A stretch of DNA of 64,000 bases from Streptomyces diastaticus subsp. diastaticus (GTDB lineage Bacteria > Actinomycetota > Actinomycetes > Streptomycetales > Streptomycetaceae): positions 310,001-374,000 of the forward strand of contig NZ_BLLN01000003.1 of assembly GCF_011170125.1 (NCBI RefSeq). Direction: 5' to 3'. The position numbers and the translations under genes were made by a program. Below, piece after piece: positions 36,771 to 45,063 of this stretch. Position 1 is the stretch's first letter, and each line of letters begins with the position of its first letter. The notes beneath the pieces are model-generated. The model worked only from the letters and a program-made list of their open reading frames with translations. It made no database searches and was not told the origin of the DNA.

Positions 36771-38927
36771 GTGGCGGACGTGAAGAGAGAGGGCGGCGGC
36801 CTCGCGACGGCCGGGGCGGCCCCCGTGGACGGCGGCGGTGGCGCGGGCACCGCCCGGCTGTTGCTCTGGCTGGTCGTGACGGCGCTCGGGGTACGGCAAC
36901 TGGTGGCGCTCCTGCGCCTGCCACCCGGAGAGCGCTTCCTCGACCTGGAAGCCTGGGCGGCCTTCGGCGGAGTGCCCCGGCCGTCCGGCGAGCTGTACGC
37001 GGACGGCGGCTACTCCGGCACGCCCTTCGCCGCGCTGGTGCTCACCCCGCTGAAGCGCGCGGGTGAGCAAGGTCTGGGACTGGGCTGGACGTTCGGCACG
37101 CTGCTGCTGGTCGTCGCGGTCGGCGTGGTCGCCGCCCGGGCGCTGCCCCGGCCCGCGCAGGGACGGACGGTGCTGCCGGCGGTGCCGGTCGCGGTGGCGC
37201 TGCTCCTGCTCTCCCTGCCGGTCCGCAACACCTTCTTCCTCGGCCAGACCAGCGTCCTGCCCGTCCTGCTGGTGCTCCTCGGCTGCTGCGTGACACGGGA
37301 CGCCCGTGCCCGAGGCGCGCTGATCGGCGTGGCCGCCGCCTTCCAGCCGGCCCTGCTCCTCTTCGCCGTGTTCCTCTGGTGCACCGGGCACCGCCGCGCC
37401 GCGGGATGGACCGCCGGGGTCTTCGGCGCGGCCGCCGCCCTCGCCTGGGCGGTGCTGCCCGAGGACTCCGCGGCCTACTGGCTGCGTCATCCGGCCGGGC
37501 TCGGACTGGGCGACCCGGCGGAGGTCGCCAACCAGTCGCTGTACGGGCTCGTCCTTCGGCTCGGGCTGAGCGGCCCCGTCGCGCTGCTGGTCCTGCTCGC
37601 CGTGGCCGCCGTCGTCTGCCACGTCGGGCTGCGGCGCGCCGTGCGGTACGCCGAGGACGGGCAGACGCTGCTGGCGGTCGCCCTGACCGGATGCGTGGCG
37701 GTGGCGGTCGCCCCGGTCTCCTGGCAGCACCAGCTGCTCTGGGTGCTGCTGACCGTGGCCGGGCGCGCGGGCCGCGGAGCCTCCGACCGCTACGTGTGGC
37801 CGGTCGCCGTGGTCCTGGTGATGACCCTGCCCGCCAGGATGCTCCTGCCCAACATGGAGCTGCTCTCCCCGGTACGGGACAACATCCTGCTGCTCACCGC
37901 TGTCGCGGCCGCCTGCTGCGTGCCCTTCCTGAGGCGCGCCGAGAGGGAGTTCGCCCGGCCGCGACCGACCGTCCACGCGCCGCCCGGCGCGTCGAGACTG
38001 AGGGGAGTGCCGCTGCTGCCCTTCTGGCGGCGGGTCCTGACGCGGCCCAACCTCCTCCTGGAACTGCTGCTGATACGGGTCGGCTACTCCGCCTACTCCC
38101 AGGTGCGGATGGCGGCGGCCGGCAGCCGGGCCACCGCGGAGGCGCACGGCGAGCAGATCCACGCCATCGAGCGGTTCCTCCTCCTGGACATCGAGCACCG
38201 GGTCAACCACGCCGTGGTCCGCACCGGCTGGCTGGAGGGTTTCCTCAACTTCTACTACACCTCCTTCCACTTCGTGGTCCCGCTGACCGTGCTCGGCGTG
38301 CTGTACGTCCGCCGGCCCGACGCCTACCGGTGGGCGCGGACGGCGCTGGGCTTCGCCACCCTGCTGGCCCTCCTCGGCTTCTGGCTCTACCCACTGGCGC
38401 CACCCCGGCTCATGCCGGCGCTGGGCTTCATCGACACCGTCCACGGCGTGCAGGACTTCAGCCGCCCGGACTACGGCTCGCTGACGGCCTTCACCAACCA
38501 GTACGCGGCGATGCCCTCGCTGCACTTCGGCTGGTCGCTGTGGTGCGGGGTGGTCGTGGTGGCTCTGGCGCCGAAACTCTGGATGAGGCTGCTGGGACTG
38601 CTCCATCCCCTCTTCACCGTCTGCGCGATCGTCGGCACCGCCAACCACTGGGTGCTCGACGCCGTCGGCGGGGCGATGGTCGTGGCCGCGGGCTTCGGCC
38701 TCGTCCACGTCCTGGCGGGGCCGCGGCCCCGTGTCAGGACCGGCGCGATGCGGGAGCCCGCTCCGCAGCCGGCGCCGGGGGCCGGGCCGGTGCCGGAGGC
38801 CGGGTCGGGGCAGGAGACCGGGCCGGTGCCGGAGGCGGTACGTGACGGAGCCACGCGGGCGAAAGGCGCCGGGGGCGGAGAACCGGAAGCCGAGGGAGAG
38901 GGGGGACGGGTGCCCAGCCCGGGATGA
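36771..38927 (+). CDS. Bifunctional GT87 glycosyltransferase / PAP2 phosphatase membrane protein
   Basis: This 718-residue polytopic membrane protein has two modules. Residues about 25-385 are a GT87 (DUF2029) polyprenol-phosphate-mannose-dependent transferase with many helices and an early acidic loop (LDLEAWAAFGG). Residues about 410-660 are a PAP2/AUR1-like lipid phosphatase or phosphotransferase with AAMPSLHFGWSLW near 578-590 and ANHWVLDAVGGAM near 624-636, which carry the catalytic histidines. A disordered Pro/Gly tail ends the protein. It may couple mannosylation of a lipid carrier or glycan with dephosphorylation. GTG 36771 (MADVKRE) is the likely start, with GGAG just upstream. Confidence 0.88.
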   Translation: MADVKREGGGLATAGAAPVDGGGGAGTARLLLWLVVTALGVRQLVALLRLPPGERFLDLEAWAAFGGVPRPSGELYADGGYSGTPFAALVLTPLKRAGEQGLGLGWTFGTLLLVVAVGVVAARALPRPAQGRTVLPAVPVAVALLLLSLPVRNTFFLGQTSVLPVLLVLLGCCVTRDARARGALIGVAAAFQPALLLFAVFLWCTGHRRAAGWTAGVFGAAAALAWAVLPEDSAAYWLRHPAGLGLGDPAEVANQSLYGLVLRLGLSGPVALLVLLAVAAVVCHVGLRRAVRYAEDGQTLLAVALTGCVAVAVAPVSWQHQLLWVLLTVAGRAGRGASDRYVWPVAVVLVMTLPARMLLPNMELLSPVRDNILLLTAVAAACCVPFLRRAEREFARPRPTVHAPPGASRLRGVPLLPFWRRVLTRPNLLLELLLIRVGYSAYSQVRMAAAGSRATAEAHGEQIHAIERFLLLDIEHRVNHAVVRTGWLEGFLNFYYTSFHFVVPLTVLGVLYVRRPDAYRWARTALGFATLLALLGFWLYPLAPPRLMPALGFIDTVHGVQDFSRPDYGSLTAFTNQYAAMPSLHFGWSLWCGVVVVALAPKLWMRLLGLLHPLFTVCAIVGTANHWVLDAVGGAMVVAAGFGLVHVLAGPRPRVRTGAMREPAPQPAPGAGPVPEAGSGQETGPVPEAVRDGATRAKGAGGGEPEAEGEGGRVPSPG

Positions 38928-39142
38928 GGTCGGCCGAGCCGCGCCGGGTGGGCGTCGGGCCGGGTCGTCCGTTCCCGGACAGGCCGCAGGGCGGTTTCTC
39001 TCAGTGAGGGACACCGGCCAGGGGCCGGGCGTGGGGGCCCGCCCCGGCGTGCGGACCCGCCGTGGGGACCCGGCCCGGGGGACCGGGGCGTCCACTGGCA
39101 TGGGCGCCATGCCCGGAGCCGGGCGGTTTGCGGCCCGTCGGC

Positions 39143-39545
39143 TCAGCAGCAGCCGTGGGCCTGCCGGAACTCCCAGACGGGTGCCGGGCTGCCGTAGCGG
39201 TCGTTCAGGTAGTTCACGCACCACTCGCTCCGTATCGCGGGGTTGGACTTCCGGACCGGGCCGGCGGGGGCCATCTTCTTGGCAGGGCAGGGTCGGGTCT
39301 GACCAGGCCGTAGGTGCCGGACGACTCGTCGGTGGCGCGCGGGTTCCACCCGCTCTCGCGCCCGACGAGTCGCTGAACGCCTGGTACCGCGCGTGGCCCG
39401 TCCACGTTCAGCTGCCGGCGATGGCCTGCGGTGGTCCTTCGGCGGACTGGGCCGGAGCCGGGTGAAGGCGAGGCCGATGGTGGGGGCGGCGCGGGCGGTG
39501 CCCACGGCGATCTTCTTCAGGACGGCCAGGCGACGCGTGAGGGCG
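39143..39545 (-). pseudogene. Decayed secreted transglycosylase/lysozyme-like gene
   Basis: Reading the minus strand in three frames recovers an ordered set of pieces of a streptomycete secreted SLT-type transglycosylase. A signal peptide (RRLAVLKKIAVGTARAAPTI, then GLAF) comes first, then AQSAEGPPQAIAGS, then LVGRESGWNPRATDESSGTY followed by GLV with the catalytic Glu of GRESGWN. Last come SNPAIRSEWCVNYLNDRYGS and VWEFRQAHGCC, then a stop. At least four frame changes and one stop break it, so no full protein can be made. The intact ancestor would have been about 130 residues. Several short indels in one gene suggest true decay, although sequencing errors cannot be excluded. Confidence 0.8.
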
Positions 39546-39860
39546 AAGGGGAGGGGAGAGCCTTCCCACGGGGAGGAGGCCGCCGACCGGGAACGGTCCG
39601 CGGAAGCGCGTTCCGGCGGCAGCGTTCGGCGACGTCCCCCAGACGGCCGGGTGGTCGCCCGCCTGGCAACGCACCGCTGCACTACGCGTTGTTCGGGGGA
39701 AGGTCCCGTTCCGGAGAGTGGGCGGTTTTGGCAGGCGGGGCGTGCCCGACGGGGCCGGAAGTGAGTGAGCGCGGCTACCAAGGCGCAGAGGGAGGGCCGA
39801 CGGGTCTGCGGGCGGCTCAGGAGCGTACTCCCCTGGTCTCACCCCGGGGGAGGGCTCCGG
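39546..39860. other. Gene-free stretch, 315 bp
   Basis: This lies between the transglycosylase relic and the end of the ECF operon. No gene, hairpin or repeat that I can support. Confidence 0.45.
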
Positions 39861-40952
39861 CTACCGGGACGCGGGTTCTTCGCCCGGCCCGTCCGGAGGT
39901 TCGGCGGACGCCCGGACCACGGACGCATCAGCGTGCTCCCCTCGCGCACGCGCCACGGACGTGCCCTCCCCGGCGCCGGAAGCCCCGGCCCGGCCCGGTC
40001 CGGCGTCCGCGAACCGCACCGGAGTGTCGAAGGCGGCCCTGCGGGTGGCCCGGCGCAGAGCCCGCAGGACCGAGGGGCCCAGCGTCAGGGCCAGCACCAC
40101 GGTGAGGGCGGCGCGGGGCAGGTCCCAGCCCAGGGAAGTGGCGAGGCAGTAGACCAGGAAGCGGCCCAGGTTGTCGGCGACCGGGTCGCCCGGCACGAAG
40201 GAGACGCCGGTCGACAGACCCCCCAGATAGGTCCAGCCCTGGAGGTTCATCACGGTGCCGTACAGGACGGAGGAGAGCGCGCCGTAGGCGGCGACCAGCA
40301 GCAGTTCGCCGCGTCCCCGCAGGGTGTCGCGGCCCGGCAGCAGGCCCGCGCCCATGCAGACCCAGCCCATGGAGAGCATCTGGAACGGCATCCACGGGCC
40401 CACCCCGCCGGTCAGCAGAGCCGAGGCGAACATCGACAGGGCGCCCAGCACGAACCCGAACCCCGGCCCGAGCACCCGCCCCGAGAGCACCATCAGGAAG
40501 AACATCGGCTCGATGCCCGCCGTCCCCGCGCCGAGCGGACGCAACGCCGCCCCCGCCGCCGCGAGCACCCCGATCATGGCGATGGCCTTGGAGTCGACCC
40601 CGTTGTCCGAGATGGTCGCGACCACCACCCCCAGCAGCAGCGGCAGCAGGGCCGCGAAGAGCCACGGGGCGTCCTGGGCGTGGGCCAGGCCCGACTCCGG
40701 GGAGGCCAGCAGCGGCCAGCCGAAGGCCGCCACACCGACAGCGCTGACCAGCCCCAGCGCCAGCGCCGACCGGAGGCCGATGCGCACCGCCCGGGTCTGC
40801 CGCTGCACCGCCTCGCCGCCCGGGCCCTGTTCCCCCGGTGCGCTGCCGATCGTCCGCACCCTCCACCGGGATGTGCCCTTCGCGGTGGAGAGGCCGTTCG
40901 GCACGGTGCTTTCCTCGGCGGTCCCGTCGGGTGACGCCGTACGCCGGCTCAC
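39861..40952 (-). CDS. ECF transporter S component (predicted corrinoid-specific)
   Basis: This 363-residue substrate-binding membrane subunit has an Arg-rich N-terminal segment (about 1-55), then six or so helices: IGLRSALALGLVSAVGVAAF, LFAALLPLLLGVVVATI, GRVLGPGFGFVLGALSMFAS, FQMLSMGWVCMGAGLLPG, LLLVAAYGALSSVLYGTVMN and a C-terminal helix. The LGPGFGFVLGALSMFASALL segment is typical of ECF S subunits. It lacks the N-terminal His-containing CbiM signature of cobalt transporters. The cobalamin riboswitch therefore points to cobalamin or another corrinoid (CbrT-like) rather than free cobalt. GTG 40950-40952 overlaps the ATPase stop by 4 bp and has GAGGAGG upstream. Confidence 0.85.
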   Translation of the reverse strand: MSRRTASPDGTAEESTVPNGLSTAKGTSRWRVRTIGSAPGEQGPGGEAVQRQTRAVRIGLRSALALGLVSAVGVAAFGWPLLASPESGLAHAQDAPWLFAALLPLLLGVVVATISDNGVDSKAIAMIGVLAAAGAALRPLGAGTAGIEPMFFLMVLSGRVLGPGFGFVLGALSMFASALLTGGVGPWMPFQMLSMGWVCMGAGLLPGRDTLRGRGELLLVAAYGALSSVLYGTVMNLQGWTYLGGLSTGVSFVPGDPVADNLGRFLVYCLATSLGWDLPRAALTVVLALTLGPSVLRALRRATRRAAFDTPVRFADAGPGRAGASGAGEGTSVARARGEHADASVVRASAEPPDGPGEEPASR

Positions 40953-43144
40953 CGTTCCTCCTCGGCGGCCGGAGCGGCGCCCTCGTCCCCGGTGGACGAG
41001 GCGACCACGTCTCCACCGCGGCCGGAGCACGCGCCGTCCGCTTCCTCGGGGGCCGGTGCCCGGCCGTCCTCGTCCGGGCCCGGCCCGGTGCCCGGGCGAT
41101 CCGGCCGGCAGACCGGTGGTGCGCCGTCCTGCCGTCCGGCTCCCGGGCCGACACCGGCCCGGCCAGGCACCGGACGCGCCCCGGCGGCCCCGGCCGCCGC
41201 GGTCTCTTCCCCGGAGGCCCGGTCGGCTCGCTCGGTGTTCCGGGCCGCACCGGCACCTTCGGAGTCCTCGGTCGTGCCCGGGCCCCCCGGGGGCGGATCC
41301 CCGCCGTCTCGGCCAAGGGCCCGGCCCGGCTCCGCCCGCTCCGGGTGTCCGCCCGTACCGTCGTCGGACCCGGCTTCCGGCCCGGGCCCGGCGCAGACCG
41401 TCGGCTCGTTCAGGGCGGTGCTTACCTGGGAGACGGTGAGCCAGGGCTGGGGGGCAAGGATCTTGGTGACCTGGGGGGCGAACGAGGGGGAGGAACGGAC
41501 CACGTCGGCCGTGGGCCCGTCCGCCACCGTCTCGCCCTCGGCGAGGATGACGACGCGGTGGGCGAGTTCGGCGGCCAGTTCCACGTCATGGGTGGCGAGG
41601 ACCACCGCGTGGCCCTCCGCGACCAGGTTCCGCAGCACCTCGACCAGCCGGGCCTTGGCCGCGTAGTCCAGGCCGCGGGTCGGCTCGTCCAGCAGGATCA
41701 GCGGCGGGCGGGCGGTGAGGACGATCGACAGGGCGAGGGTGAGCCGCTGGCCCTCCGAGAGGTCGCGCGGATGGGTGGGGTCGTCGATGCCCGGCAGCAG
41801 GCGGGCGACGAGGGCCCGGCAGGTGCCCGGCGCGGCCGAGGCGTCGGCGTCGGCGGCGGCGCATTCGGCGGCCACCGTGTCGGCGGACAGCAGGTCCCGG
41901 GGGTCCTGCGGGACCAGACCGACGTGGCCGATCAGTTCCTGCGGCCGGGTCCTGTGCGGGGTGAGCCCGCCCACCCGGACGGTGCCGGAGAAGGGGTCGA
42001 CCAGGCCGACCAGGGAGCCCAGCAGGGTGGACTTGCCCGCGCCGTTGCGGCCCATCAGAGCGACCGTCTCCCCGGCGGCGACCGACAACGACACCTCCCG
42101 CAACGCCTCGACCCGGCCTCGCCGCACCGCGAGGCGGGAGACGAGGGCGTACGGCTCACGGGTGCTGGTGCTGGTGCTGGTGTCGGACCCGTGCCGGGGC
42201 CTGCGCCCCGGGCCGAGGAGCCCGCGCAGCAGGGCGCGGCGCCCCTCGCGCCGCGGAGCGGGCAGATCACCGGAGAGCTTCGGCGGGGCGGCCGGCAGCG
42301 GTACCCCGCCCGGCGGCGGCACCGGCACCCCGGCCAGCCGCTCACGCAGCCCGGCCGCCCGGCGGCGCGCGTCGCGGACGGTCAGCGGCAGCGGGACCCA
42401 GCCCGCCAGACCGCCCAGCGCCACCACCGGCGGGCGGACCGGCGAGACGGCCAGGACCTCGGCCGGGGGCCCGGTGACCAGTGCCGCGCCGGGGGCGGCC
42501 AGCAGGGCGACCCGGTCGGCGTACTGCACCACGCGCTCCAGCCGGTGCTCGGCCAGCAGGACGGTGGTCCCCAGATCGTGGACGAGGCGCTGGAGCACCG
42601 CCAGCACCTCCTCGGCGGCGGCCGGGTCGAGCGCCGAGGTCGGCTCGTCCAGGACGAGGACCGCGGGATGCGGGGTGAGCACCGAACCGATCGCGACGCG
42701 CTGCTGCTGGCCGCCGGACAGGGTGGCGAGCGGGCGGTCGCGCAGATCGGCGAGGCCCAGCAGATCGAGGGTCTCCTCGACGCGGCGGCGCATCACGCCG
42801 GGGGCGAGACCCAGGGACTCCATGGCGTAGGCGAGTTCGTCCTCGACGGTGTCGGTGACGAAGTGCGCCAGCGGGTCCTGGCCGACCGAGCCGACCACGT
42901 CGGCGAGTTCACGCGGTTTGTGAGAGCGGGTGTCGCGGCCCGCGACGGTGACCCGGCCGTGCAGGGTGCCACCGGTGAAGTGCGGCACGAGGCCGTTGAC
43001 CGCTCCCAGCAGAGTCGACTTGCCGACCCCCGACGGGCCGACGAGCAGCATCAGCTCGCCCTCCTCGACCGTGAGGTCCACCCCGCGCACCGTCGGCCCG
43101 GGCGCACCGTCGTACCGCACCGAGACGTCCTCGAACCTGATCAC
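40949..43144 (-). CDS. ECF transporter A component, two fused ATPase domains
   Basis: This 731-residue protein combines both nucleotide-binding domains (EcfA and EcfA') in one chain. Domain 1 shows Walker A GPSGVGKST, signature LSGGQQQRVAIG and Walker B LVLDEPTSALD. Domain 2 shows Walker A GRNGAGKST, a modified signature LSEGQRLTLAL, Walker B LILLDEPTRGLD and the H-loop LATHDVELA. A low-complexity acidic/Gly/Pro tail of about 150 residues follows and is probably disordered. The ATPase powers uptake together with the T and S subunits encoded on either side. The GTG start at 43142-43144 is preceded by GGAGGT. It lies 61 bp after the T gene. Confidence 0.93.
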   Translation of the reverse strand: MIRFEDVSVRYDGAPGPTVRGVDLTVEEGELMLLVGPSGVGKSTLLGAVNGLVPHFTGGTLHGRVTVAGRDTRSHKPRELADVVGSVGQDPLAHFVTDTVEDELAYAMESLGLAPGVMRRRVEETLDLLGLADLRDRPLATLSGGQQQRVAIGSVLTPHPAVLVLDEPTSALDPAAAEEVLAVLQRLVHDLGTTVLLAEHRLERVVQYADRVALLAAPGAALVTGPPAEVLAVSPVRPPVVALGGLAGWVPLPLTVRDARRRAAGLRERLAGVPVPPPGGVPLPAAPPKLSGDLPAPRREGRRALLRGLLGPGRRPRHGSDTSTSTSTREPYALVSRLAVRRGRVEALREVSLSVAAGETVALMGRNGAGKSTLLGSLVGLVDPFSGTVRVGGLTPHRTRPQELIGHVGLVPQDPRDLLSADTVAAECAAADADASAAPGTCRALVARLLPGIDDPTHPRDLSEGQRLTLALSIVLTARPPLILLDEPTRGLDYAAKARLVEVLRNLVAEGHAVVLATHDVELAAELAHRVVILAEGETVADGPTADVVRSSPSFAPQVTKILAPQPWLTVSQVSTALNEPTVCAGPGPEAGSDDGTGGHPERAEPGRALGRDGGDPPPGGPGTTEDSEGAGAARNTERADRASGEETAAAGAAGARPVPGRAGVGPGAGRQDGAPPVCRPDRPGTGPGPDEDGRAPAPEEADGACSGRGGDVVASSTGDEGAAPAAEEER

Positions 43145-43205
43145 ACCGCACCTCCAGGAGAGCCCTGCCACCGCACCACCGCACCGCCGCCGACCACCCC
43201 GCCGC

Positions 43206-44339
43206 TCACGTCCCCTCCGAAGGCCGGGGTGCCACGAACGCCGGGACCAGTCCCAGCAGCACCACCGCCGCAGGCCACAGGGGCAGCTCCGGGGCGGCCA
43301 GCGGCACCGTCGGCGGGTCGAGCTGCTCCGGCGCCAGCGAGCCGAGCCGGACGAGGAGCGCGGCGACCGCCACTCCCGAACCGGCGACCACCCAGGCACG
43401 CACCCCCCACCGGTCCGGCCGGTACCGGCTGCGCACGCTCCGCCGCCCGCCGAGCCACAGCCCGGCCAGTGCCGCCGCCAGCCCGAGCGCCAGCACCGGG
43501 ACGCCGAACCCGCCGCCCTGGTCGGCGAGGAGTCCGTACGTGCCGAGGCAGACGCCGATCAGGCCGCCCACGGTCAGTACGGCGGTGGTGCGCCGGACGG
43601 CGGACGGGACGGCGGCGGTCCGGCCGTACCCGCGCGCGTCCATCGCGGCGGCCAGCGCGACCGACCGCTCCAGCGCCCCCTCCAGGACGGGCAGCCCGAC
43701 CTGGAACAGGCCGCGCAGTCCCCGGTCCGGCCGGCCGCGCAGCCGCCGGGCCGCGCGCAGCCGGCGGACGTCGGCGACCAGGTTCGGGGCGAAGGTCATG
43801 GCGACCACCACGGCGACGCCCGCCTCGTACAGCGCGCCCGGCAGGGACTTCAGCAACCGCGCCGGGCTGGCCAGCGCGTTGGCCGCACCGACGCAGATGA
43901 GCAGGGTCGCCAGCCGCAACGCGTCGTACAGCGCGAACAGCAGCCCCTCGGCGGTCACCCTGCCGCCGAGCCGCACCCCGCGCGCCCACTCCGGCAGCGG
44001 TACCTCGGGCAGGGTGAACAGCACGTGGGTGCCCGGCACCGGTGAGCCCAGGACCATGGCGAAGAGCAGCCTGATGGCGATGATCACCAGGCCGAGCTTG
44101 ACGAAGGCGCCGTAGCTGCGCGCCCACGGCGAGCTGGTGCGGCGCGCCGCGACCACGTACCCGGCGACGCCGATCAGCAGGGCCAGCAGCAGCGGGTTGC
44201 GGGTCCGCGAGGCCGCCGCGGCCAGCCCCAGCGCCCACAGCCACCACGCCCCGGCGTGCAGCGCGTTGGAGCGCGTCGCGAGCGGGGCGAGCAGTGCCGG
44301 GCGTAGCCGGCGGGCCTGCTGAAGAGGGCCGTGCGCCAT
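43206..44339 (-). CDS. ECF transporter T component (EcfT/CbiQ family)
   Basis: The 377-residue membrane scaffold joins the S subunit to the ATPases. The N-terminal half has the EcfT helices, and the cytoplasmic coupling region shows RGYGRTAA and the preceding LERSVALAAAMDARGYG. This is the conserved Ala-Arg-Gly motif that docks into the ATPases (classical form ARG; here DARGYG). The C-terminal 120 residues hold extra helices beyond the usual CbiQ length of about 225-270, an unusual extension. The start ATG 44337-44339 (MAHGPLQQ) lies 13 bp after the stop of the preceding secreted protein. Confidence 0.9.
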   Translation of the reverse strand: MAHGPLQQARRLRPALLAPLATRSNALHAGAWWLWALGLAAAASRTRNPLLLALLIGVAGYVVAARRTSSPWARSYGAFVKLGLVIIAIRLLFAMVLGSPVPGTHVLFTLPEVPLPEWARGVRLGGRVTAEGLLFALYDALRLATLLICVGAANALASPARLLKSLPGALYEAGVAVVVAMTFAPNLVADVRRLRAARRLRGRPDRGLRGLFQVGLPVLEGALERSVALAAAMDARGYGRTAAVPSAVRRTTAVLTVGGLIGVCLGTYGLLADQGGGFGVPVLALGLAAALAGLWLGGRRSVRSRYRPDRWGVRAWVVAGSGVAVAALLVRLGSLAPEQLDPPTVPLAAPELPLWPAAVVLLGLVPAFVAPRPSEGT

Positions 44340-44352
44340 CGTGACCAGCCGC

Positions 44353-45063
44353 TCAGCCGCGCCGGCGGCGGGACTGCCAGAAGGCCGCCACGCCCAGCAC
44401 GGCCACCGCACCGCCCCCGACGAGGAGCCCGGCCGAAGGACCGCCCCCACCCGGAGCGGAACCGGAGTCCGCCTCCTCGGTTCCGGGGGAGGCGTCGGAG
44501 GACGCCTCGGCGGACGGCTTGCCCGCCCCCGGGACCTGCTCGCCGCACCCGGCCGCCGGGTAGCCGTCGATGGCGCAGAGCATCGCCGAGGAGTCGTACC
44601 GCAGCGGCGGGGCGACGGCCGCCAGCGCGTCGGCGGTACTGGCGTCCTCCTCCACGCTGGCACAGGCGGTACGGGGCTTCGGCGGGCGCTCGCCCCCGGG
44701 GGCGTCGGCAGCGGTGCCGAAGTCGAGGACGAGCGCGATCCGCTTGCGCCCCGCGCGCTCGTCGGTGTCCTCGCAGATCTTGGCGAAGGCCGCCTTCGAG
44801 CGGGGCGCGGCGGAGTCGTCCGCCTCCGCGCTCACCGCGAACCGGAACCCTTGCACCGAGCCGTCGTCCGGGCGGAGCTGGGCCGGTCCCTGGGTGGCGT
44901 AGCTCCACGTGGAGCCCTCGCGCTCCCAGAACGACCAGTACCGGTACCCGGCGGCCTGCGCGGGTGCCGCCAGGAGCACGGCCGCCAGCAGGCCGAGGAG
45001 CAGCGCGAACCCCGCCCGCAGGGTGCGGCGGGCGGGGCGGGACGCGGCGAGGCCGGGGGTCAC
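44353..45063 (-). CDS. Membrane-anchored secreted protein, possible transcobalamin beta-domain-like
   Basis: This 236-residue protein has a signal peptide (residues 1-38, ending LAAPAQAAG), an extracytoplasmic domain and a Gly/Ser/Ala linker. A C-terminal transmembrane helix with an Arg anchor follows (GLLVGGGAVAVLGVAAFWQS, then RRRRG). The mature domain begins YRYWSFWEREGSTWSYATQG and continues with GPAQLRPDDGSVQGFRFAV. Aromatic YW...W-Y...GD-like patterns occur in the DUF4430/transcobalamin beta domain, so this may be the small lobe of a split corrinoid binder; the resemblance is weak and inferred mostly from context. Four cysteines fit extracytoplasmic disulfides. The GTG start overlaps the toroid gene stop by 4 bp. 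Confidence 0.75.
   Translation of the reverse strand: MTPGLAASRPARRTLRAGFALLLGLLAAVLLAAPAQAAGYRYWSFWEREGSTWSYATQGPAQLRPDDGSVQGFRFAVSAEADDSAAPRSKAAFAKICEDTDERAGRKRIALVLDFGTAADAPGGERPPKPRTACASVEEDASTADALAAVAPPLRYDSSAMLCAIDGYPAAGCGEQVPGAGKPSAEASSDASPGTEEADSGSAPGGGGPSAGLLVGGGAVAVLGVAAFWQSRRRRG

Noticed and set aside
39861..40952. Assignment of the S component to cobalt (CbiM)
   Set aside because: The CbiM N-terminal metal-binding signature is absent and no CbiN is encoded; corrinoid uptake fits the riboswitch and toroid protein better.
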